NCBI GenBank assembly: GCA_028287105.1
Contig: JAQBQH010000209.1
Location: forward strand, 1 to 34,232
Direction: 5' to 3'
Length of the DNA stretch: 34,232 nt
DNA from: Myxococcales bacterium
GTDB taxonomy: Bacteria; Myxococcota_A; Polyangia; Palsa-1104
The notes under the pieces are model-generated. The model made no database searches, was not told where the DNA came from, and saw only the letters and a list, made by a program, of their open reading frames with translations. The position numbers were made by a program, and so were the translations under genes. This document shows, one piece after another, positions 1-8,047 of the stretch; position 1 is the stretch's first letter; every line of letters begins with the position of its first letter.

Positions 1-32
1 CCCGCGTCGCGCGAAAGCGCGACATCAGCGGG
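1..32. other. Perfect GNRA-type hairpin with outer stem at window edge
   Basis: Bases 6-12 (GTCGCGC) pair perfectly with 17-23 (GCGCGAC) around a GAAA loop. Bases 1-5 (CCCGC) can also pair with 28-32 (GCGGG), leaving a four-base bulge. No T-run follows on either strand, so a classical intrinsic terminator is not shown. It may end a transcript of the neighbouring sequence or belong to an RNA that starts outside the window. The rest of 33-147 holds nothing I recognise. A plus-strand frame is open from base 1 to a TGA at 133-135, but its composition does not look convincingly coding. Confidence 0.4.
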
Positions 33-147
33 TCCGCTGGAGGAGCACGCCGCGCAGCGGCGACTGCGACGGATTCCGACGCCGGCAGCGCGCCTTGCTA
101 CCTCCGCGACCCCAGCCGTCTCTTCGCTTAACTGACCCGCATTGCCT

Positions 148-738
148 CTAGAACAGGACGAGGCTGGAGCCGAGGACGAAGCTGACGGTGCTGCCGATGG
201 GCAGATAGTCGAACGTCAGCGCGACGGTGACGGCGCCGCGGCCGAGCCAGGCGTCGAAGCCCGCGCGCGCGCCGGCGGTGCCGAAGGTGAGCGCGACGGG
301 ACAGCCGCCCGGCACCTCGCGCGCGCCCGCTTGCGTGCCGACGCCGCCGTGCACCTCGACCCACGGGTCGATCCACGAGGCCGAGCGGCCGTTGGCGAGA
401 TCGGCGCGCAGCCCGACGCTGGACGCGACGGCATTGGGCCGCACCGGCTGCCCGCACGCGGTCGCGTACTCGCTCGCCAGCGTCCCGGTGACACCGGCGT
501 CGACCGAGATCGGCCCCCAGATGCGCGCCCCCAGCTCGAGCGTCGTGGGAAAGCGCAGCACGGTGCCGTCGGCGTCGCGACCGCCGCCGAACCCTTGCGC
601 CAGCATGCCGCGCAGTCGCCAGCGCGGCGGATCGGCGGGCGGTGCCAGGTCGGGCCCCGGGCGCCGCTCGTCGGCGCGCGCCGGACACGAGACCGCCGCA
701 GTGCAGACGACAGTCAGCAACACCGCGAGCGGACGCAT
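148..738 (-). CDS. Exported beta-rich hypothetical protein, possible outer-membrane barrel
   Basis: This is a 196-residue protein with a clear Sec signal peptide (basic MRP start, hydrophobic stretch to about residue 20, cleavage near ARA-DE). After a Pro-rich linker the chain alternates short hydrophobic and Gly-rich strands (LELGARIW, VEVHGGVGT, VTVALTFDYL). It ends in Phe (SSLVLF), and a C-terminal aromatic residue is typical of outer-membrane beta-barrels. Two Cys (in TACGQ and GGCPV) could form a periplasmic disulfide. It is divergent from the sulfatase-like gene across about 57 bases, so the two may share a promoter region. I do not recognise the family. A small eight-stranded porin-like or lipid-binding protein is inference. 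Confidence 0.6.
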   Translation of the reverse strand: MRPLAVLLTVVCTAAVSCPARADERRPGPDLAPPADPPRWRLRGMLAQGFGGGRDADGTVLRFPTTLELGARIWGPISVDAGVTGTLASEYATACGQPVRPNAVASSVGLRADLANGRSASWIDPWVEVHGGVGTQAGAREVPGGCPVALTFGTAGARAGFDAWLGRGAVTVALTFDYLPIGSTVSFVLGSSLVLF

Positions 739-795
739 GGGTTTCAGCGTCGCCGCTTACGACGGGTCACGTCAACTGTGCTATCTCCATGGCTC

Positions 796-2967
796 ATGCT
801 TTCGCGTCCCTTCCGCGCCGCCTTCGCGCTCGCGTTTGCCTCCGCGCTCCTGGCCGCCGCCGCCACCGCCGCACTCGATCTGATCGTCACCTGGGCGCGC
901 GCGCACGAGCCGGTCGGCGCCGGGCCGCTCGTGTCGGCCGGCATCGCCGCGTTCGGGCTCTACGGCGTGTTCGCCGCCGTGATCGCCGTCGGTGAAGCGA
1001 TCATCGCCGGCGGCCTCTTCGCCACCTTCGATGTCCCGGCCGCGCTGCGCCGCTGGCTCGACGGCGTGCGCAGCGATCCCGAGCGCGATCGCGCCTCGGC
1101 GGCCGGCATCCTCGCCGTGGCGCTGGCGCTCGGCGTCGTCGGCCTCGTCGTCCTCGGCTTTTCGCTCGCCGTCGCGCTCGAGATGGCGGCCAAGCGCAAC
1201 TCGGCGCTCACCACCGCCATGGTCGCCGTCGTCGCCGTGCCGGTCGCGGCGCTCGCCTGGTTCCCGCTCTATCGCCTCTGCCGCCTCCTCGTCACCGCCG
1301 TGCCACGCCCGCGCACGCTCTTCATCCTCGGCGCGCTCCTCGCTTTCGCCGCGTTGCTCGTCGTCGGCGCGGTGCTCTCGGTCGACTGGCGCGTCATCGA
1401 CTTCGGTCCTGCCGAGTCGCTGGCCATCTACTTCGTCTTGCAGGCGCTGTTCGCCCTCGTTCTTCAGCGACGGCGCCCCGCCGCGCCCCTCGTCGCCGGC
1501 GGCTGGGCGATCCTCGCCGCCCTACTCGTCATCACCTGGTTCGGCTTCGGCGGCAACGCGCGCGCCCTCGCCTTCGCCGGCGAAGAGTCGATGGGCGAAA
1601 AGGTGCTGCTGCGGGTCGCGCGCCGCGCCGCCGACCGCGATCACGACGGCTACGCGGGCCGCCTCGGCGGCGGCGACTGCAACGATCACGACGCCCGCGT
1701 CCACCCCGGCGCCGAGGACGTTCGCGGCAACGGCGTCGACGAAGACTGCGACGGCGCCGACGCCCCCGTCGAGAAGACGCGCACCGCCGAGACCGCGCAG
1801 TCGGCCGCCTCGGCCAGATACAAGTGGTCGGGCAATCTCCTCATCATCACCATCGACACGCTCAGGGTCGATCGCATCAACGACAAAATCGCGCCGCGGC
1901 TGGCCAAGCTGATGAAGGAGTCGGTCAGCTTCTCGCATGTCTGGGCGCAAGCGCCGAACACGCCGCGCAGCTTTCCGTCGTTCCTGACCTCGCGCTTCCC
2001 GTCGGAGGTGCGCTGGCTCAAGATGATGCTCAACTTCCCGCCCATCCTCGAGACCGCCGACAACACGACGCTGTTTCAGGCGCTCAAGCAGGGCGACTTC
2101 TACAACGTCGGCGTCTTCTCGCACTTCTACCTGTCGAAGGAGATGGGCATCACCGGCGGCTTCGACGAGTGGCACAACGACGGCGCGCTCTCGCTGCACG
2201 ACTCGAACACCGACTCGGCCGCGCCGCGTATCGCACCGCGCGTCGATGCGGCGCTGCGTGGGCTCAAGAAGACCAGGATGCGTTGGGCCCTGTGGACCCA
2301 CTTCTTCGAGCCGCACTCGAAGTACATGGAGCACGACGAGTTCCCCGTGAAGTCGACGGGGCTCAAAGGTCTCGAGGAGAAGTACGACGCCGAGGTCTCG
2401 TTCGCGGACAAATACATCGGCCAGGTGCTCGACGCGCTCGAGGCGAGCGGGCAGGCCAAGGACACCGCGGTGATCGTGTTCAGCGATCACGGCGAAGCGT
2501 TCGGCGAGCATCGCTTCGGCGGAGAGCGCATGTACTTCCACGGGCAGACGCTCTATGACGAGCTCCTGCGCGTGCCGCTCTTCATGCGCGTCCCCGGACT
2601 TCAGCCGCGCGTCGTCGACGCCAACGTCATGCTGCTCGATCTGGCGCCGACCGTGTGCGACCTCGTCAAGGCGCCGCGGCCGCCCTCGTTCCACGGCCAC
2701 TCGCTCCTCGGCGCCCTCCTCGGCGAGAAGCTGCCGCCCGAGAAGGTCTATGCCGAGCTCCTGCCCGCCACGTCCTGGAACCATCACTGGCGCGCGCTCG
2801 TCGACGGAAACTGGAAGCTCATCGACAAGCTGAGCGAAAATACGCTCGAGCTCTATGATCTGAAGGCAGACCCGACCGAGCAGCACAACGTCGCCGACAA
2901 GAACCGCGACGAGGTCGCGCGGCTCGGCAAGGCCATCAAGGCAGTTCTGGCAGGGGAGACGAGATGA
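796..2967 (+). CDS. Membrane sulfatase-like hydrolase/transferase with MopE-type metal-binding linker
   Basis: The protein has 723 residues. Residues 1 to about 255 contain roughly seven hydrophobic helices. Residues about 279-320 carry a MopE-like Asp/Cys-rich putative metal-binding segment ([23 protein letters not shown]). Residues about 346-715 form an alkaline-phosphatase-superfamily sulfatase-like domain: metal Asp in ITIDTLR, metal pair D564-H565 in DHGEAFGEH, and H582 in the [13 protein letters not shown] motif. The formylglycine site (C/S-x-P-x-R) is not present. Aligning on LTSR puts Thr389 (NTPRSF) at the nucleophile position, as in LtaS and phosphoethanolamine transferases. It may therefore be a phospho-transferase or phosphatase rather than a sulfatase; that is inference. 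The frame is open far upstream, but the hydrophobic region begins at 796; GTG at 778 is an alternative start. Its stop overlaps the Nudix start (ATGA). Confidence 0.8.
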   Translation: MLSRPFRAAFALAFASALLAAAATAALDLIVTWARAHEPVGAGPLVSAGIAAFGLYGVFAAVIAVGEAIIAGGLFATFDVPAALRRWLDGVRSDPERDRASAAGILAVALALGVVGLVVLGFSLAVALEMAAKRNSALTTAMVAVVAVPVAALAWFPLYRLCRLLVTAVPRPRTLFILGALLAFAALLVVGAVLSVDWRVIDFGPAESLAIYFVLQALFALVLQRRRPAAPLVAGGWAILAALLVITWFGFGGNARALAFAGEESMGEKVLLRVARRAADRDHDGYAGRLGGGDCNDHDARVHPGAEDVRGNGVDEDCDGADAPVEKTRTAETAQSAASARYKWSGNLLIITIDTLRVDRINDKIAPRLAKLMKESVSFSHVWAQAPNTPRSFPSFLTSRFPSEVRWLKMMLNFPPILETADNTTLFQALKQGDFYNVGVFSHFYLSKEMGITGGFDEWHNDGALSLHDSNTDSAAPRIAPRVDAALRGLKKTRMRWALWTHFFEPHSKYMEHDEFPVKSTGLKGLEEKYDAEVSFADKYIGQVLDALEASGQAKDTAVIVFSDHGEAFGEHRFGGERMYFHGQTLYDELLRVPLFMRVPGLQPRVVDANVMLLDLAPTVCDLVKAPRPPSFHGHSLLGALLGEKLPPEKVYAELLPATSWNHHWRALVDGNWKLIDKLSENTLELYDLKADPTEQHNVADKNRDEVARLGKAIKAVLAGETR

Positions 2968-3389
2968 GCGGAAAGCCCACGACGCCGCTACTGACGGTCG
3001 ACATCATCATCGAAGTGGAAGGCGGCATCGTCCTCATCGAGCGCAAGAATCCGCCGCCCGGCTGGGCGCTGCCCGGCGGGTTCGTCGACGTCGGCGAGTC
3101 GCTGGCGCACGCGGCAATGCGCGAGGCGAAGGAGGAGACCTCGCTCGACGTCACGCTCGTCGAGCAATTCTTCGCCTACTCCGATCCCAAGCGCGATCCG
3201 CGCGGCGCGACCGCCTCGGTGGTATTCACGGCGCGCGCCACCGGCGAGCCGCGCGCCGCCGACGACGCCAAGAACGTGCGCATCTACGCGCTCGACGAGC
3301 TGCCCGCCCTCGCCTTCGATCACGACCAGATCCTCGACGACTACCGTCGCTGGCGCGCAAACGGACAACGGCCGCCGGTTATGCGATGA
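2964..3389 (+). CDS. Nudix hydrolase
   Basis: A 141-residue single-domain Nudix enzyme. The Nudix box is complete: G39, E45, then R53-E54-A55-x-E57-E58, matching Gx5Ex7REUxEE. The position usually Gly after EEx is Ser60. The preceding [11 protein letters not shown] segment is typical of ADP-ribose pyrophosphatase-like and related Nudix proteins. These enzymes hydrolyse nucleoside diphosphates linked to another group, using Mg2+ held by the box glutamates; the substrate cannot be read from sequence. It is cytoplasmic with no signal peptide. The ATG lies within the stop of the sulfatase-like gene (ATGA), and its own TGA overlaps the next ATG, so all three genes are probably translationally coupled. 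Confidence 0.9.
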   Translation: MSGKPTTPLLTVDIIIEVEGGIVLIERKNPPPGWALPGGFVDVGESLAHAAMREAKEETSLDVTLVEQFFAYSDPKRDPRGATASVVFTARATGEPRAADDAKNVRIYALDELPALAFDHDQILDDYRRWRANGQRPPVMR

Positions 3390-3967
3390 TCGGTCCGGGG
3401 GAGACGATGACGGAATTGGCCGCACTCGACGACAACGACAAGCGCGAGCTTCTGCGGATCGCGCGCGCGACGCTGCGCGAGTACCTGACCACCGGCTTCA
3501 TGCCGCCGGGGGCGCCGCATCGGCAGTCGCTGCTCGAGCCGCGCGGCGCCTTCGTGACCATCCACGTCGGTGGCGAGCTGCGCGGCTGCATCGGCCGCGT
3601 CGACGCCGATACGCCGCTCTACCTCGCCGTCGAGCAGCTGGCGGTCGCCGCCGCCACGCGCGACCCGCGCTTCGATCCGCTGCGCGCCGAGGAGCTGGCC
3701 GACACGCGCGTCGAGGTCTCGGTGCTGTCGCGAGTCACGAGCGGCACGCCCGAGGAGATCGAGATCGGCAAGCACGGCCTCGTCGTCACGCGCGGCGTGC
3801 GCCGCGGCCTGCTGTTGCCGCAGGTGGCCGTCGAGCATGGCCTCGACCGCGAGAAGTTCCTCGACGAGACCTGCTCCAAGGCGGGCCTGCCGCCCGGCGC
3901 GTGGAAGGAGCCAGGCACCATCCTGCAGCTCTTCACCGCCGAGGTGTTCAAGGAGCCGGAAGACTAG
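3386..3967 (+). CDS. amrA: AMMECR1-domain protein (AmmeMemoRadiSam system protein A-like)
   Basis: The protein has 193 residues from the overlapping ATG at 3386, or 186 from ATG 3407, which has a closer GGGGGAG purine run. The AMMECR1 fold is recognisable from the ordered motifs [19 protein letters not shown] (Cys68 in the invariant LRGCIG), [30 protein letters not shown], and [12 protein letters not shown] with the LPQVA core. A C-terminal PPGAW segment follows. In many bacteria and archaea AMMECR1 is encoded beside a Memo-like dioxygenase and a radical-SAM enzyme. Neither is in this window, so the protein is an orphan of that system here. Its biochemical role is not established. It is translationally coupled to the Nudix gene and converges on the minus-strand block with only 12 bases between them. 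Confidence 0.88.
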   Translation: MIGPGETMTELAALDDNDKRELLRIARATLREYLTTGFMPPGAPHRQSLLEPRGAFVTIHVGGELRGCIGRVDADTPLYLAVEQLAVAAATRDPRFDPLRAEELADTRVEVSVLSRVTSGTPEEIEIGKHGLVVTRGVRRGLLLPQVAVEHGLDREKFLDETCSKAGLPPGAWKEPGTILQLFTAEVFKEPED

Positions 3968-3979
3968 CGGACGCGGTTC

Positions 3980-4816
3980 TCAGGAAGCGGGATTGGTCGC
4001 GGCGACGCGCTTCTTGTCGGCGTCTTCCATGCCCTTGTGCGCGAGGTTCTTCCACTTGGGCAAGAAGTGCGCGTCCGCGGGAACCGGCTGGGCCTGCAGC
4101 ACGATGTCGTACTGCTTCTTGGCCTCGTCGAACCTCTCGGCCGCGACCAGCGCGTCACCGAGGAGCAGGTTGTTGAGCGGATAGTCGCCGCCCAACTTGA
4201 CCGCCTGGGTCATGAGCTCGACCCCCTTGTCGGGATCGCCCACCGACGCCGGCCACGGCGGCGCCTTGGCGTAGAGCGAGCCCAGCACCCGCGGCGGGCC
4301 GCCGCGGTCATAGCCGGCGTCAATCTGCATCGCCTTCTTCTCGGCGTCGCGCACCGACGGCACCATGAACTTGGCGCCGATGGTCTTGGTCGTCGCCGTC
4401 AGCCCGAGGTTGATACCGCTGTAGTAGTGGCCCTCGACCCGCTTGGGCTGCAGCTCGATCGCCGCCTTCGCATACTCCGAGCCCCGCCCCGCGAAGTGCG
4501 CGCGCTTGGTCTTGTCGTCGTAGAACTCGTCGGCCAGCCAGCCGGCGGCGCGCGCCGCCTTCCACGCCGCCTCGAAGCTCTTGGGGTCCGCCTTGACGGC
4601 CTTGTCGAGCGCGACCAGCGCGTTCTCCATCTCCGGCGTGCCGCCGCCGGCCGTCGCCGTCGACTTGACGAAGATCTCGTCGGCGTACTTGACCAGCTCC
4701 GGCGCCTTGTCCGGCATCTTGTCGGCCGTCAACGTGGCGCCGCTCTTGATGAGCGGCACCGGACAACCTGCAAGCATCAACATCGCGATCGCGAGCGCCC
4801 CCAGGCGAACGATCAT
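3980..4816 (-). CDS. TPR-type lipoprotein resembling TRAP-transporter TatT component
   Basis: The protein has 278 residues from ATG 4816, which has GAGGTGAG just upstream. A lipoprotein signal peptide ends in LAGC (Cys18). The remainder is helical with TPR-like spacing: residues about 60-110 (ALDKAVKADPKSFEAAWKAARA), a central AIELQPKRVEGHYYSGINLG segment, and a C-terminal block including GDPDKGVELMTQAVKLG and LLLGDALVAAERFDEAKKQY. The pattern GSLYAKAPPWPASVGDPDKG resembles the TatT family of TRAP-associated lipoproteins described in Treponema. It is last in the exporter operon, 31 bases after the PhnD-like gene. No DctQ/DctM permease is nearby, and the only DctP in the window lies about 19 kb away. 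The family call is by eye; a generic TPR lipoprotein is the alternative. Confidence 0.75.
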   Translation of the reverse strand: MIVRLGALAIAMLMLAGCPVPLIKSGATLTADKMPDKAPELVKYADEIFVKSTATAGGGTPEMENALVALDKAVKADPKSFEAAWKAARAAGWLADEFYDDKTKRAHFAGRGSEYAKAAIELQPKRVEGHYYSGINLGLTATTKTIGAKFMVPSVRDAEKKAMQIDAGYDRGGPPRVLGSLYAKAPPWPASVGDPDKGVELMTQAVKLGGDYPLNNLLLGDALVAAERFDEAKKQYDIVLQAQPVPADAHFLPKWKNLAHKGMEDADKKRVAATNPAS

Positions 4817-4847
4817 ACCGCGCTCACCTCGATCACCGGGGCCATGC

Positions 4848-5660
4848 TCATTTGTCGAACCGCTTGGTGGCATCGGCGAAGGTCGCCTTGTCGACGGGCG
4901 CGAACTTGTCGATGAACATCGACTCGCAGATCGCCTTGCCCTTGTCGTCGCACAGCTTCGGCAGCGCCTTGGCAAAGGCGGCGCGATCGGCGGGCGTCAC
5001 GTTCTTCGTGAACGCCACCACCGGCGTCGGCGGCAGCGCCGGCGAGGTCCAGATCACCTTGAGATCGGGCGCCAGCTCCTTCATCTGCGCGAGCTGCTCG
5101 TCGTCGATGAGCGCGGCGTCCGACTCGCCCTTGGCGACCGACTTGATCGGCTTCGACGGCTGGGCCGTCCGGGTCATCGCGAAGTCCTTGGCCACGTCGA
5201 CCTTGCCGTCGAAGGCCACCTTGTTGATGTACTTCACCGAGGCGAGGTGATTCGAGATCAGCTTCTTGCCCTTCAAGTCGGCGAGCGTCTTGAACGCCGG
5301 ATCCTTGACCACCAGGCTGTAGTGCCCCTTGTTGAACGTCTTGCCGCGCACGACCCCGATCGGCTCGAGCGCATCCCTTTTGCGCAGCTCGAAGTAGACC
5401 TCGGGATCGAGGATGGCGAAGCCCGGCTTCTTCTCGGTGATCGCCTTCTCCGCCGACGGCGCGTCATCGACCCACTCGCCCTTGGCGGCGTTGGCGGGCC
5501 ACCCGGAGGCCTGCTCCGCGACCCGCAGGAACTGATCGATGTACGGCTGCGCATTGGCAGCATTGGCACCCGCACCGGCGTGCTCGACAATGAAATCACG
5601 GCCTCCGGCGAATGCGACGCCCGAGAATGCAACGGTTACAAACACGATCGCCCGCTTCAT
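4848..5660 (-). CDS. PhnD-like periplasmic substrate-binding protein
   Basis: The protein has 270 residues. The start is ATG 5660, preceded by GGAGGT; the open frame continues upstream but without signal-peptide character. The signal peptide is MKRAIVFVTVAF with cleavage near AFA-GG. The mature chain follows the PhnD/phosphonate-binding type-2 periplasmic fold: KPGFAILDPEVYFELR, YSLVVKDPAFKTLADLKGKK, ISNHLASVKYINKV, and KSVAKGESDAALIDDEQ near the hinge. PhnD-family proteins bind oxyanions or small organic ligands for an ABC importer. No ABC ATPase or permease is encoded in the window; the gene lies between an outer-membrane barrel gene and a TatT-like lipoprotein gene. A sensory or exporter-accessory role is therefore possible (inference). 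Confidence 0.82.
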   Translation of the reverse strand: MKRAIVFVTVAFSGVAFAGGRDFIVEHAGAGANAANAQPYIDQFLRVAEQASGWPANAAKGEWVDDAPSAEKAITEKKPGFAILDPEVYFELRKRDALEPIGVVRGKTFNKGHYSLVVKDPAFKTLADLKGKKLISNHLASVKYINKVAFDGKVDVAKDFAMTRTAQPSKPIKSVAKGESDAALIDDEQLAQMKELAPDLKVIWTSPALPPTPVVAFTKNVTPADRAAFAKALPKLCDDKGKAICESMFIDKFAPVDKATFADATKRFDK

Positions 5661-5710
5661 GGTACCTCCGACGAGAATCGGGCGAGTTTTATTCCCCATG
5701 CCCCCCCGCG

Positions 5711-7303
5711 TCAATACGTGAACCGCGCTTTCATGAAGATCTCGCTGGCACCGGCAGCGGGATCACCGAATTTGCTGTCTCGTGGCCCCAGAAACACGAA
5801 CGCGCCCAGCGAGATCTCCGTCGCATCCCACACCGCCCAGGCCAGCTGGGGAAAGAGTACGGCGGTGAAACGCGGATCTTGATCGCCAATCTGCGGCACC
5901 TTGAAGGCGCCGAAAAAGCGAATGAGCAGCTGATCACTGAAGAGCTTGAGATCGCTGCCGAGCACCAGGTAGTGCCCGATGCGCGCCTCGCAACGCGGAT
6001 CGTCGCCCGGCATCGAGTTCGGCCGCGCGAAGCACTGCCTGCCGGCGCCGAACTCGTCGATGAACCCGTACACGTACTGCAGGTTCGAATAGAGATATTT
6101 GTTCCAGGTGAAGTCGGCGCCCGCGGCCAGCTTCAAGAACGGCGTCGACGGGATGACCGTGCCGCGCTGAAACTCGGGACCCATGATGTGGGTCTGGAAC
6201 TCCTCGTTGCCGCTGGCGTCCTTGGTGCCCTTGGGCTCGAACGTGATCGGATCGTGACCGCCGTAGATGTCGTTGTAGACGCCGTAGGTGATCTTCTGCG
6301 GGAAGAAGACCGCCGCCTCGACCCAATAGCCGAGGCCCTTGAGCTTCTCGATCGACCCGGCGATGTCGGCGCCGAGGACGTCCATCTTGGGCCACATGAC
6401 GATGGCGTCGACGATCCCGTTGGGCTTCTGCACCGCCCACGCCGGCGTCGGGATGCCCCAGCGCCCGTGGTAGTACGACACCGACGCGTCCATGCCGAGC
6501 AGCCGCCCCGCGAGGCGGACGCCCACCTGCGAGTTCGAGATCGACGGATCGGGCTGCATCGTGAGCACGTTGATCTGCGTCGGCGGCATCGCCTGCGCGA
6601 ACGCGCCCAGCGTCGAGCGGATGTACTGCTCCTGCACCGGCGCCGGACGATTGGCCTCGGTGACCGCGATGGGCGCCGTGCGCGGCAGCTGCGCCGGACG
6701 GAAGATCGGCACCCAGACCGCGGTGAGGATGACGTCGCCGAACGGATTCCAGTCGGCGCGCACCATGTTGTTGGCGAGCGCTTTACCGAACAGCAGCGGA
6801 TCCGACAGATCCAGCGTGTTGAGGTTGTTGGTCGGGTTGAACTTGTCGGCCGTGCCCCACACGACCACCTGCCGGCCGATGCGCAGATCGAGCTTGGGCA
6901 AGAGCTTGTAGATGTCCACGTAGGCGGCGTTCGCCTCGAGCCGATAGGGATCGACGCGCTCGTGCAGCGTCTCGGCCTGGATGTCGTTGACGTCGGAGTA
7001 GCCGTACCAATAGAAATCGATGTCGGCGACCGCCTTGACGCGATCGGCGATCGACAGCGTCAGCTGCGCCTTGATCAGGTTCTCGTTGCGCGAAAAGCCG
7101 TACTTGAGCAGGCGCTGTTGCGACGGAAACGGCACCACCGAGTTGGGACCGGCGGGCGGCGTCTCCTCGCCGCCGAGCCGATAGCGGATGTCGCTCGCGA
7201 TCTGCCCGCCGAACTTGAGCTCGACGTCGGCGCGCACCGCCGCCGACGGAAGTAGAACCGCTGCTGCAACTGCGACGAGGAGCCCCCGCTTCGTCGGTCT
7301 CAT
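5711..7303 (-). CDS. Large outer-membrane beta-barrel protein (DUF1302-like)
   Basis: The protein has 530 residues with a Sec signal peptide (MRPTKRGLLVAVAAAVLL, cleavage near VRA-DV). The mature part is rich in amphipathic strands and ends FTY; the terminal aromatic is an outer-membrane insertion signature. The segment LDLRIGRQVVVWGTADKFNP, followed by NNLNTLDLSDPLLFG, is the sort seen in DUF1302-type barrels that accompany LolA/DUF1329-like proteins and MMPL exporters. Only a few bases separate it from the LolA-like gene upstream, so it is co-transcribed with it. Two Cys (RQCFARP, PRCEARI) flank a likely extracellular loop. A role as the outer-membrane part of a trans-envelope transport route is inferred from context. 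Exact family membership should be tested by profile search. Confidence 0.78.
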   Translation of the reverse strand: MRPTKRGLLVAVAAAVLLPSAAVRADVELKFGGQIASDIRYRLGGEETPPAGPNSVVPFPSQQRLLKYGFSRNENLIKAQLTLSIADRVKAVADIDFYWYGYSDVNDIQAETLHERVDPYRLEANAAYVDIYKLLPKLDLRIGRQVVVWGTADKFNPTNNLNTLDLSDPLLFGKALANNMVRADWNPFGDVILTAVWVPIFRPAQLPRTAPIAVTEANRPAPVQEQYIRSTLGAFAQAMPPTQINVLTMQPDPSISNSQVGVRLAGRLLGMDASVSYYHGRWGIPTPAWAVQKPNGIVDAIVMWPKMDVLGADIAGSIEKLKGLGYWVEAAVFFPQKITYGVYNDIYGGHDPITFEPKGTKDASGNEEFQTHIMGPEFQRGTVIPSTPFLKLAAGADFTWNKYLYSNLQYVYGFIDEFGAGRQCFARPNSMPGDDPRCEARIGHYLVLGSDLKLFSDQLLIRFFGAFKVPQIGDQDPRFTAVLFPQLAWAVWDATEISLGAFVFLGPRDSKFGDPAAGASEIFMKARFTY

Positions 7304-7306
7304 CGA

Positions 7307-8047
7307 CTAGTGGCCGCGGACGAGAGAGCGCTGCGTGAAGAGATCGTCTGTCAGCCCCGAGTTCAGCTTCACCCCGATGAAGACGATCTCGCTCTTGTGA
7401 TCATTGCGGCGGTGGTCGGTCACCCTCACCTTGGCCGGGCCATAGTGATTGGCGTCGTCGATGTGATAGCCCTCGTACTCCTCGGTCTTGAGCACCTTGC
7501 CGGCGGCGTCGGCGAACTGCACCTTGGTGGGCTGCGTCGCGGTCTTGTCGACCCACATGCGCACCTTCGGATATTCGGTCTCCTGCCCTCCCTTGACGGT
7601 GAGCTCGAGCTCCCAGCTCTTGTCGTCGGCCTTGACGAGCTTGGCGTCGTAGGTCGGCGAGTAGCGCGTCTGCGACATGTCCTCGTACGAGAAGTCCGAC
7701 CCCATGAAGGTCTGGTTCTTCACGTGCGTGCCGACGCGCCGCACCTTCTGGAAGCCGGGAAGATAGACGTACATCGTGTCCTTGTTCTCGACGAGGACGC
7801 CCATGCCCTTGAGGTCTCCCGGCGACGAGAAGCGCACCAGGCGCTTGTCGGGCACCTTCTGATAGGTGGTGAATCCGATCTCGCGCGCCTGACCGTTGGG
7901 CTCGCGAATCAACAGCTTCGATTCGAACGTGCCGTCGGTAAAGCTGTTCATCGCCTGATCGACTTTGGCCAGCACGTCGGCGCCGGTTTCGGCGGCCCCG
8001 GCAGGCACGGCCACGAGGGTACAGAAGGCGGCTAGAACGAGTTTCAT
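7307..8047 (-). CDS. Outer membrane lipoprotein-sorting protein (LolA-like fold)
   Basis: The protein has 246 residues with a signal peptide (MKLVLAAFCTLVAVPAGA). It has the LolA/LolB-like layout of the 'outer membrane lipoprotein-sorting protein' family: ADVLAKVDQAMNSFTDGTFE at the N-terminus, LVRFSSPGDLKGMGVLV, MYVYLPGFQKVRRVG, then FMGSDFSYEDM and a C-terminal KSEIVFIGVKLNSGL strand. These proteins have a half-barrel that carries acyl chains through the periplasm. It lies between the RND exporter gene (start overlaps its stop by four bases) and the barrel gene. A periplasmic shuttle between the two membranes is the natural inference. It is not canonical LolA of the lipoprotein pathway; the family is longer and clusters with MMPL exporters. 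Confidence 0.9.
   Translation of the reverse strand: MKLVLAAFCTLVAVPAGAAETGADVLAKVDQAMNSFTDGTFESKLLIREPNGQAREIGFTTYQKVPDKRLVRFSSPGDLKGMGVLVENKDTMYVYLPGFQKVRRVGTHVKNQTFMGSDFSYEDMSQTRYSPTYDAKLVKADDKSWELELTVKGGQETEYPKVRMWVDKTATQPTKVQFADAAGKVLKTEEYEGYHIDDANHYGPAKVRVTDHRRNDHKSEIVFIGVKLNSGLTDDLFTQRSLVRGH

Noticed and set aside
142-795. In-frame upstream extension of the sulfatase-like protein by 218 residues
   Set aside because: The extension runs antisense through the exported protein gene at 148-738 and is low-complexity Arg/Ala sequence. The real protein begins with membrane helices at 796.
1957-1995. Sulfatase formylglycine signature
   Set aside because: The stretch reads [13 protein letters not shown]; there is no Cys or Ser followed by x-P-x-R, so formylglycine maturation is not expected.
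3964-3984. Terminator between the convergent AMMECR1 and TatT-like genes
   Set aside because: No inverted repeat or T-run is visible in the 12-base junction.
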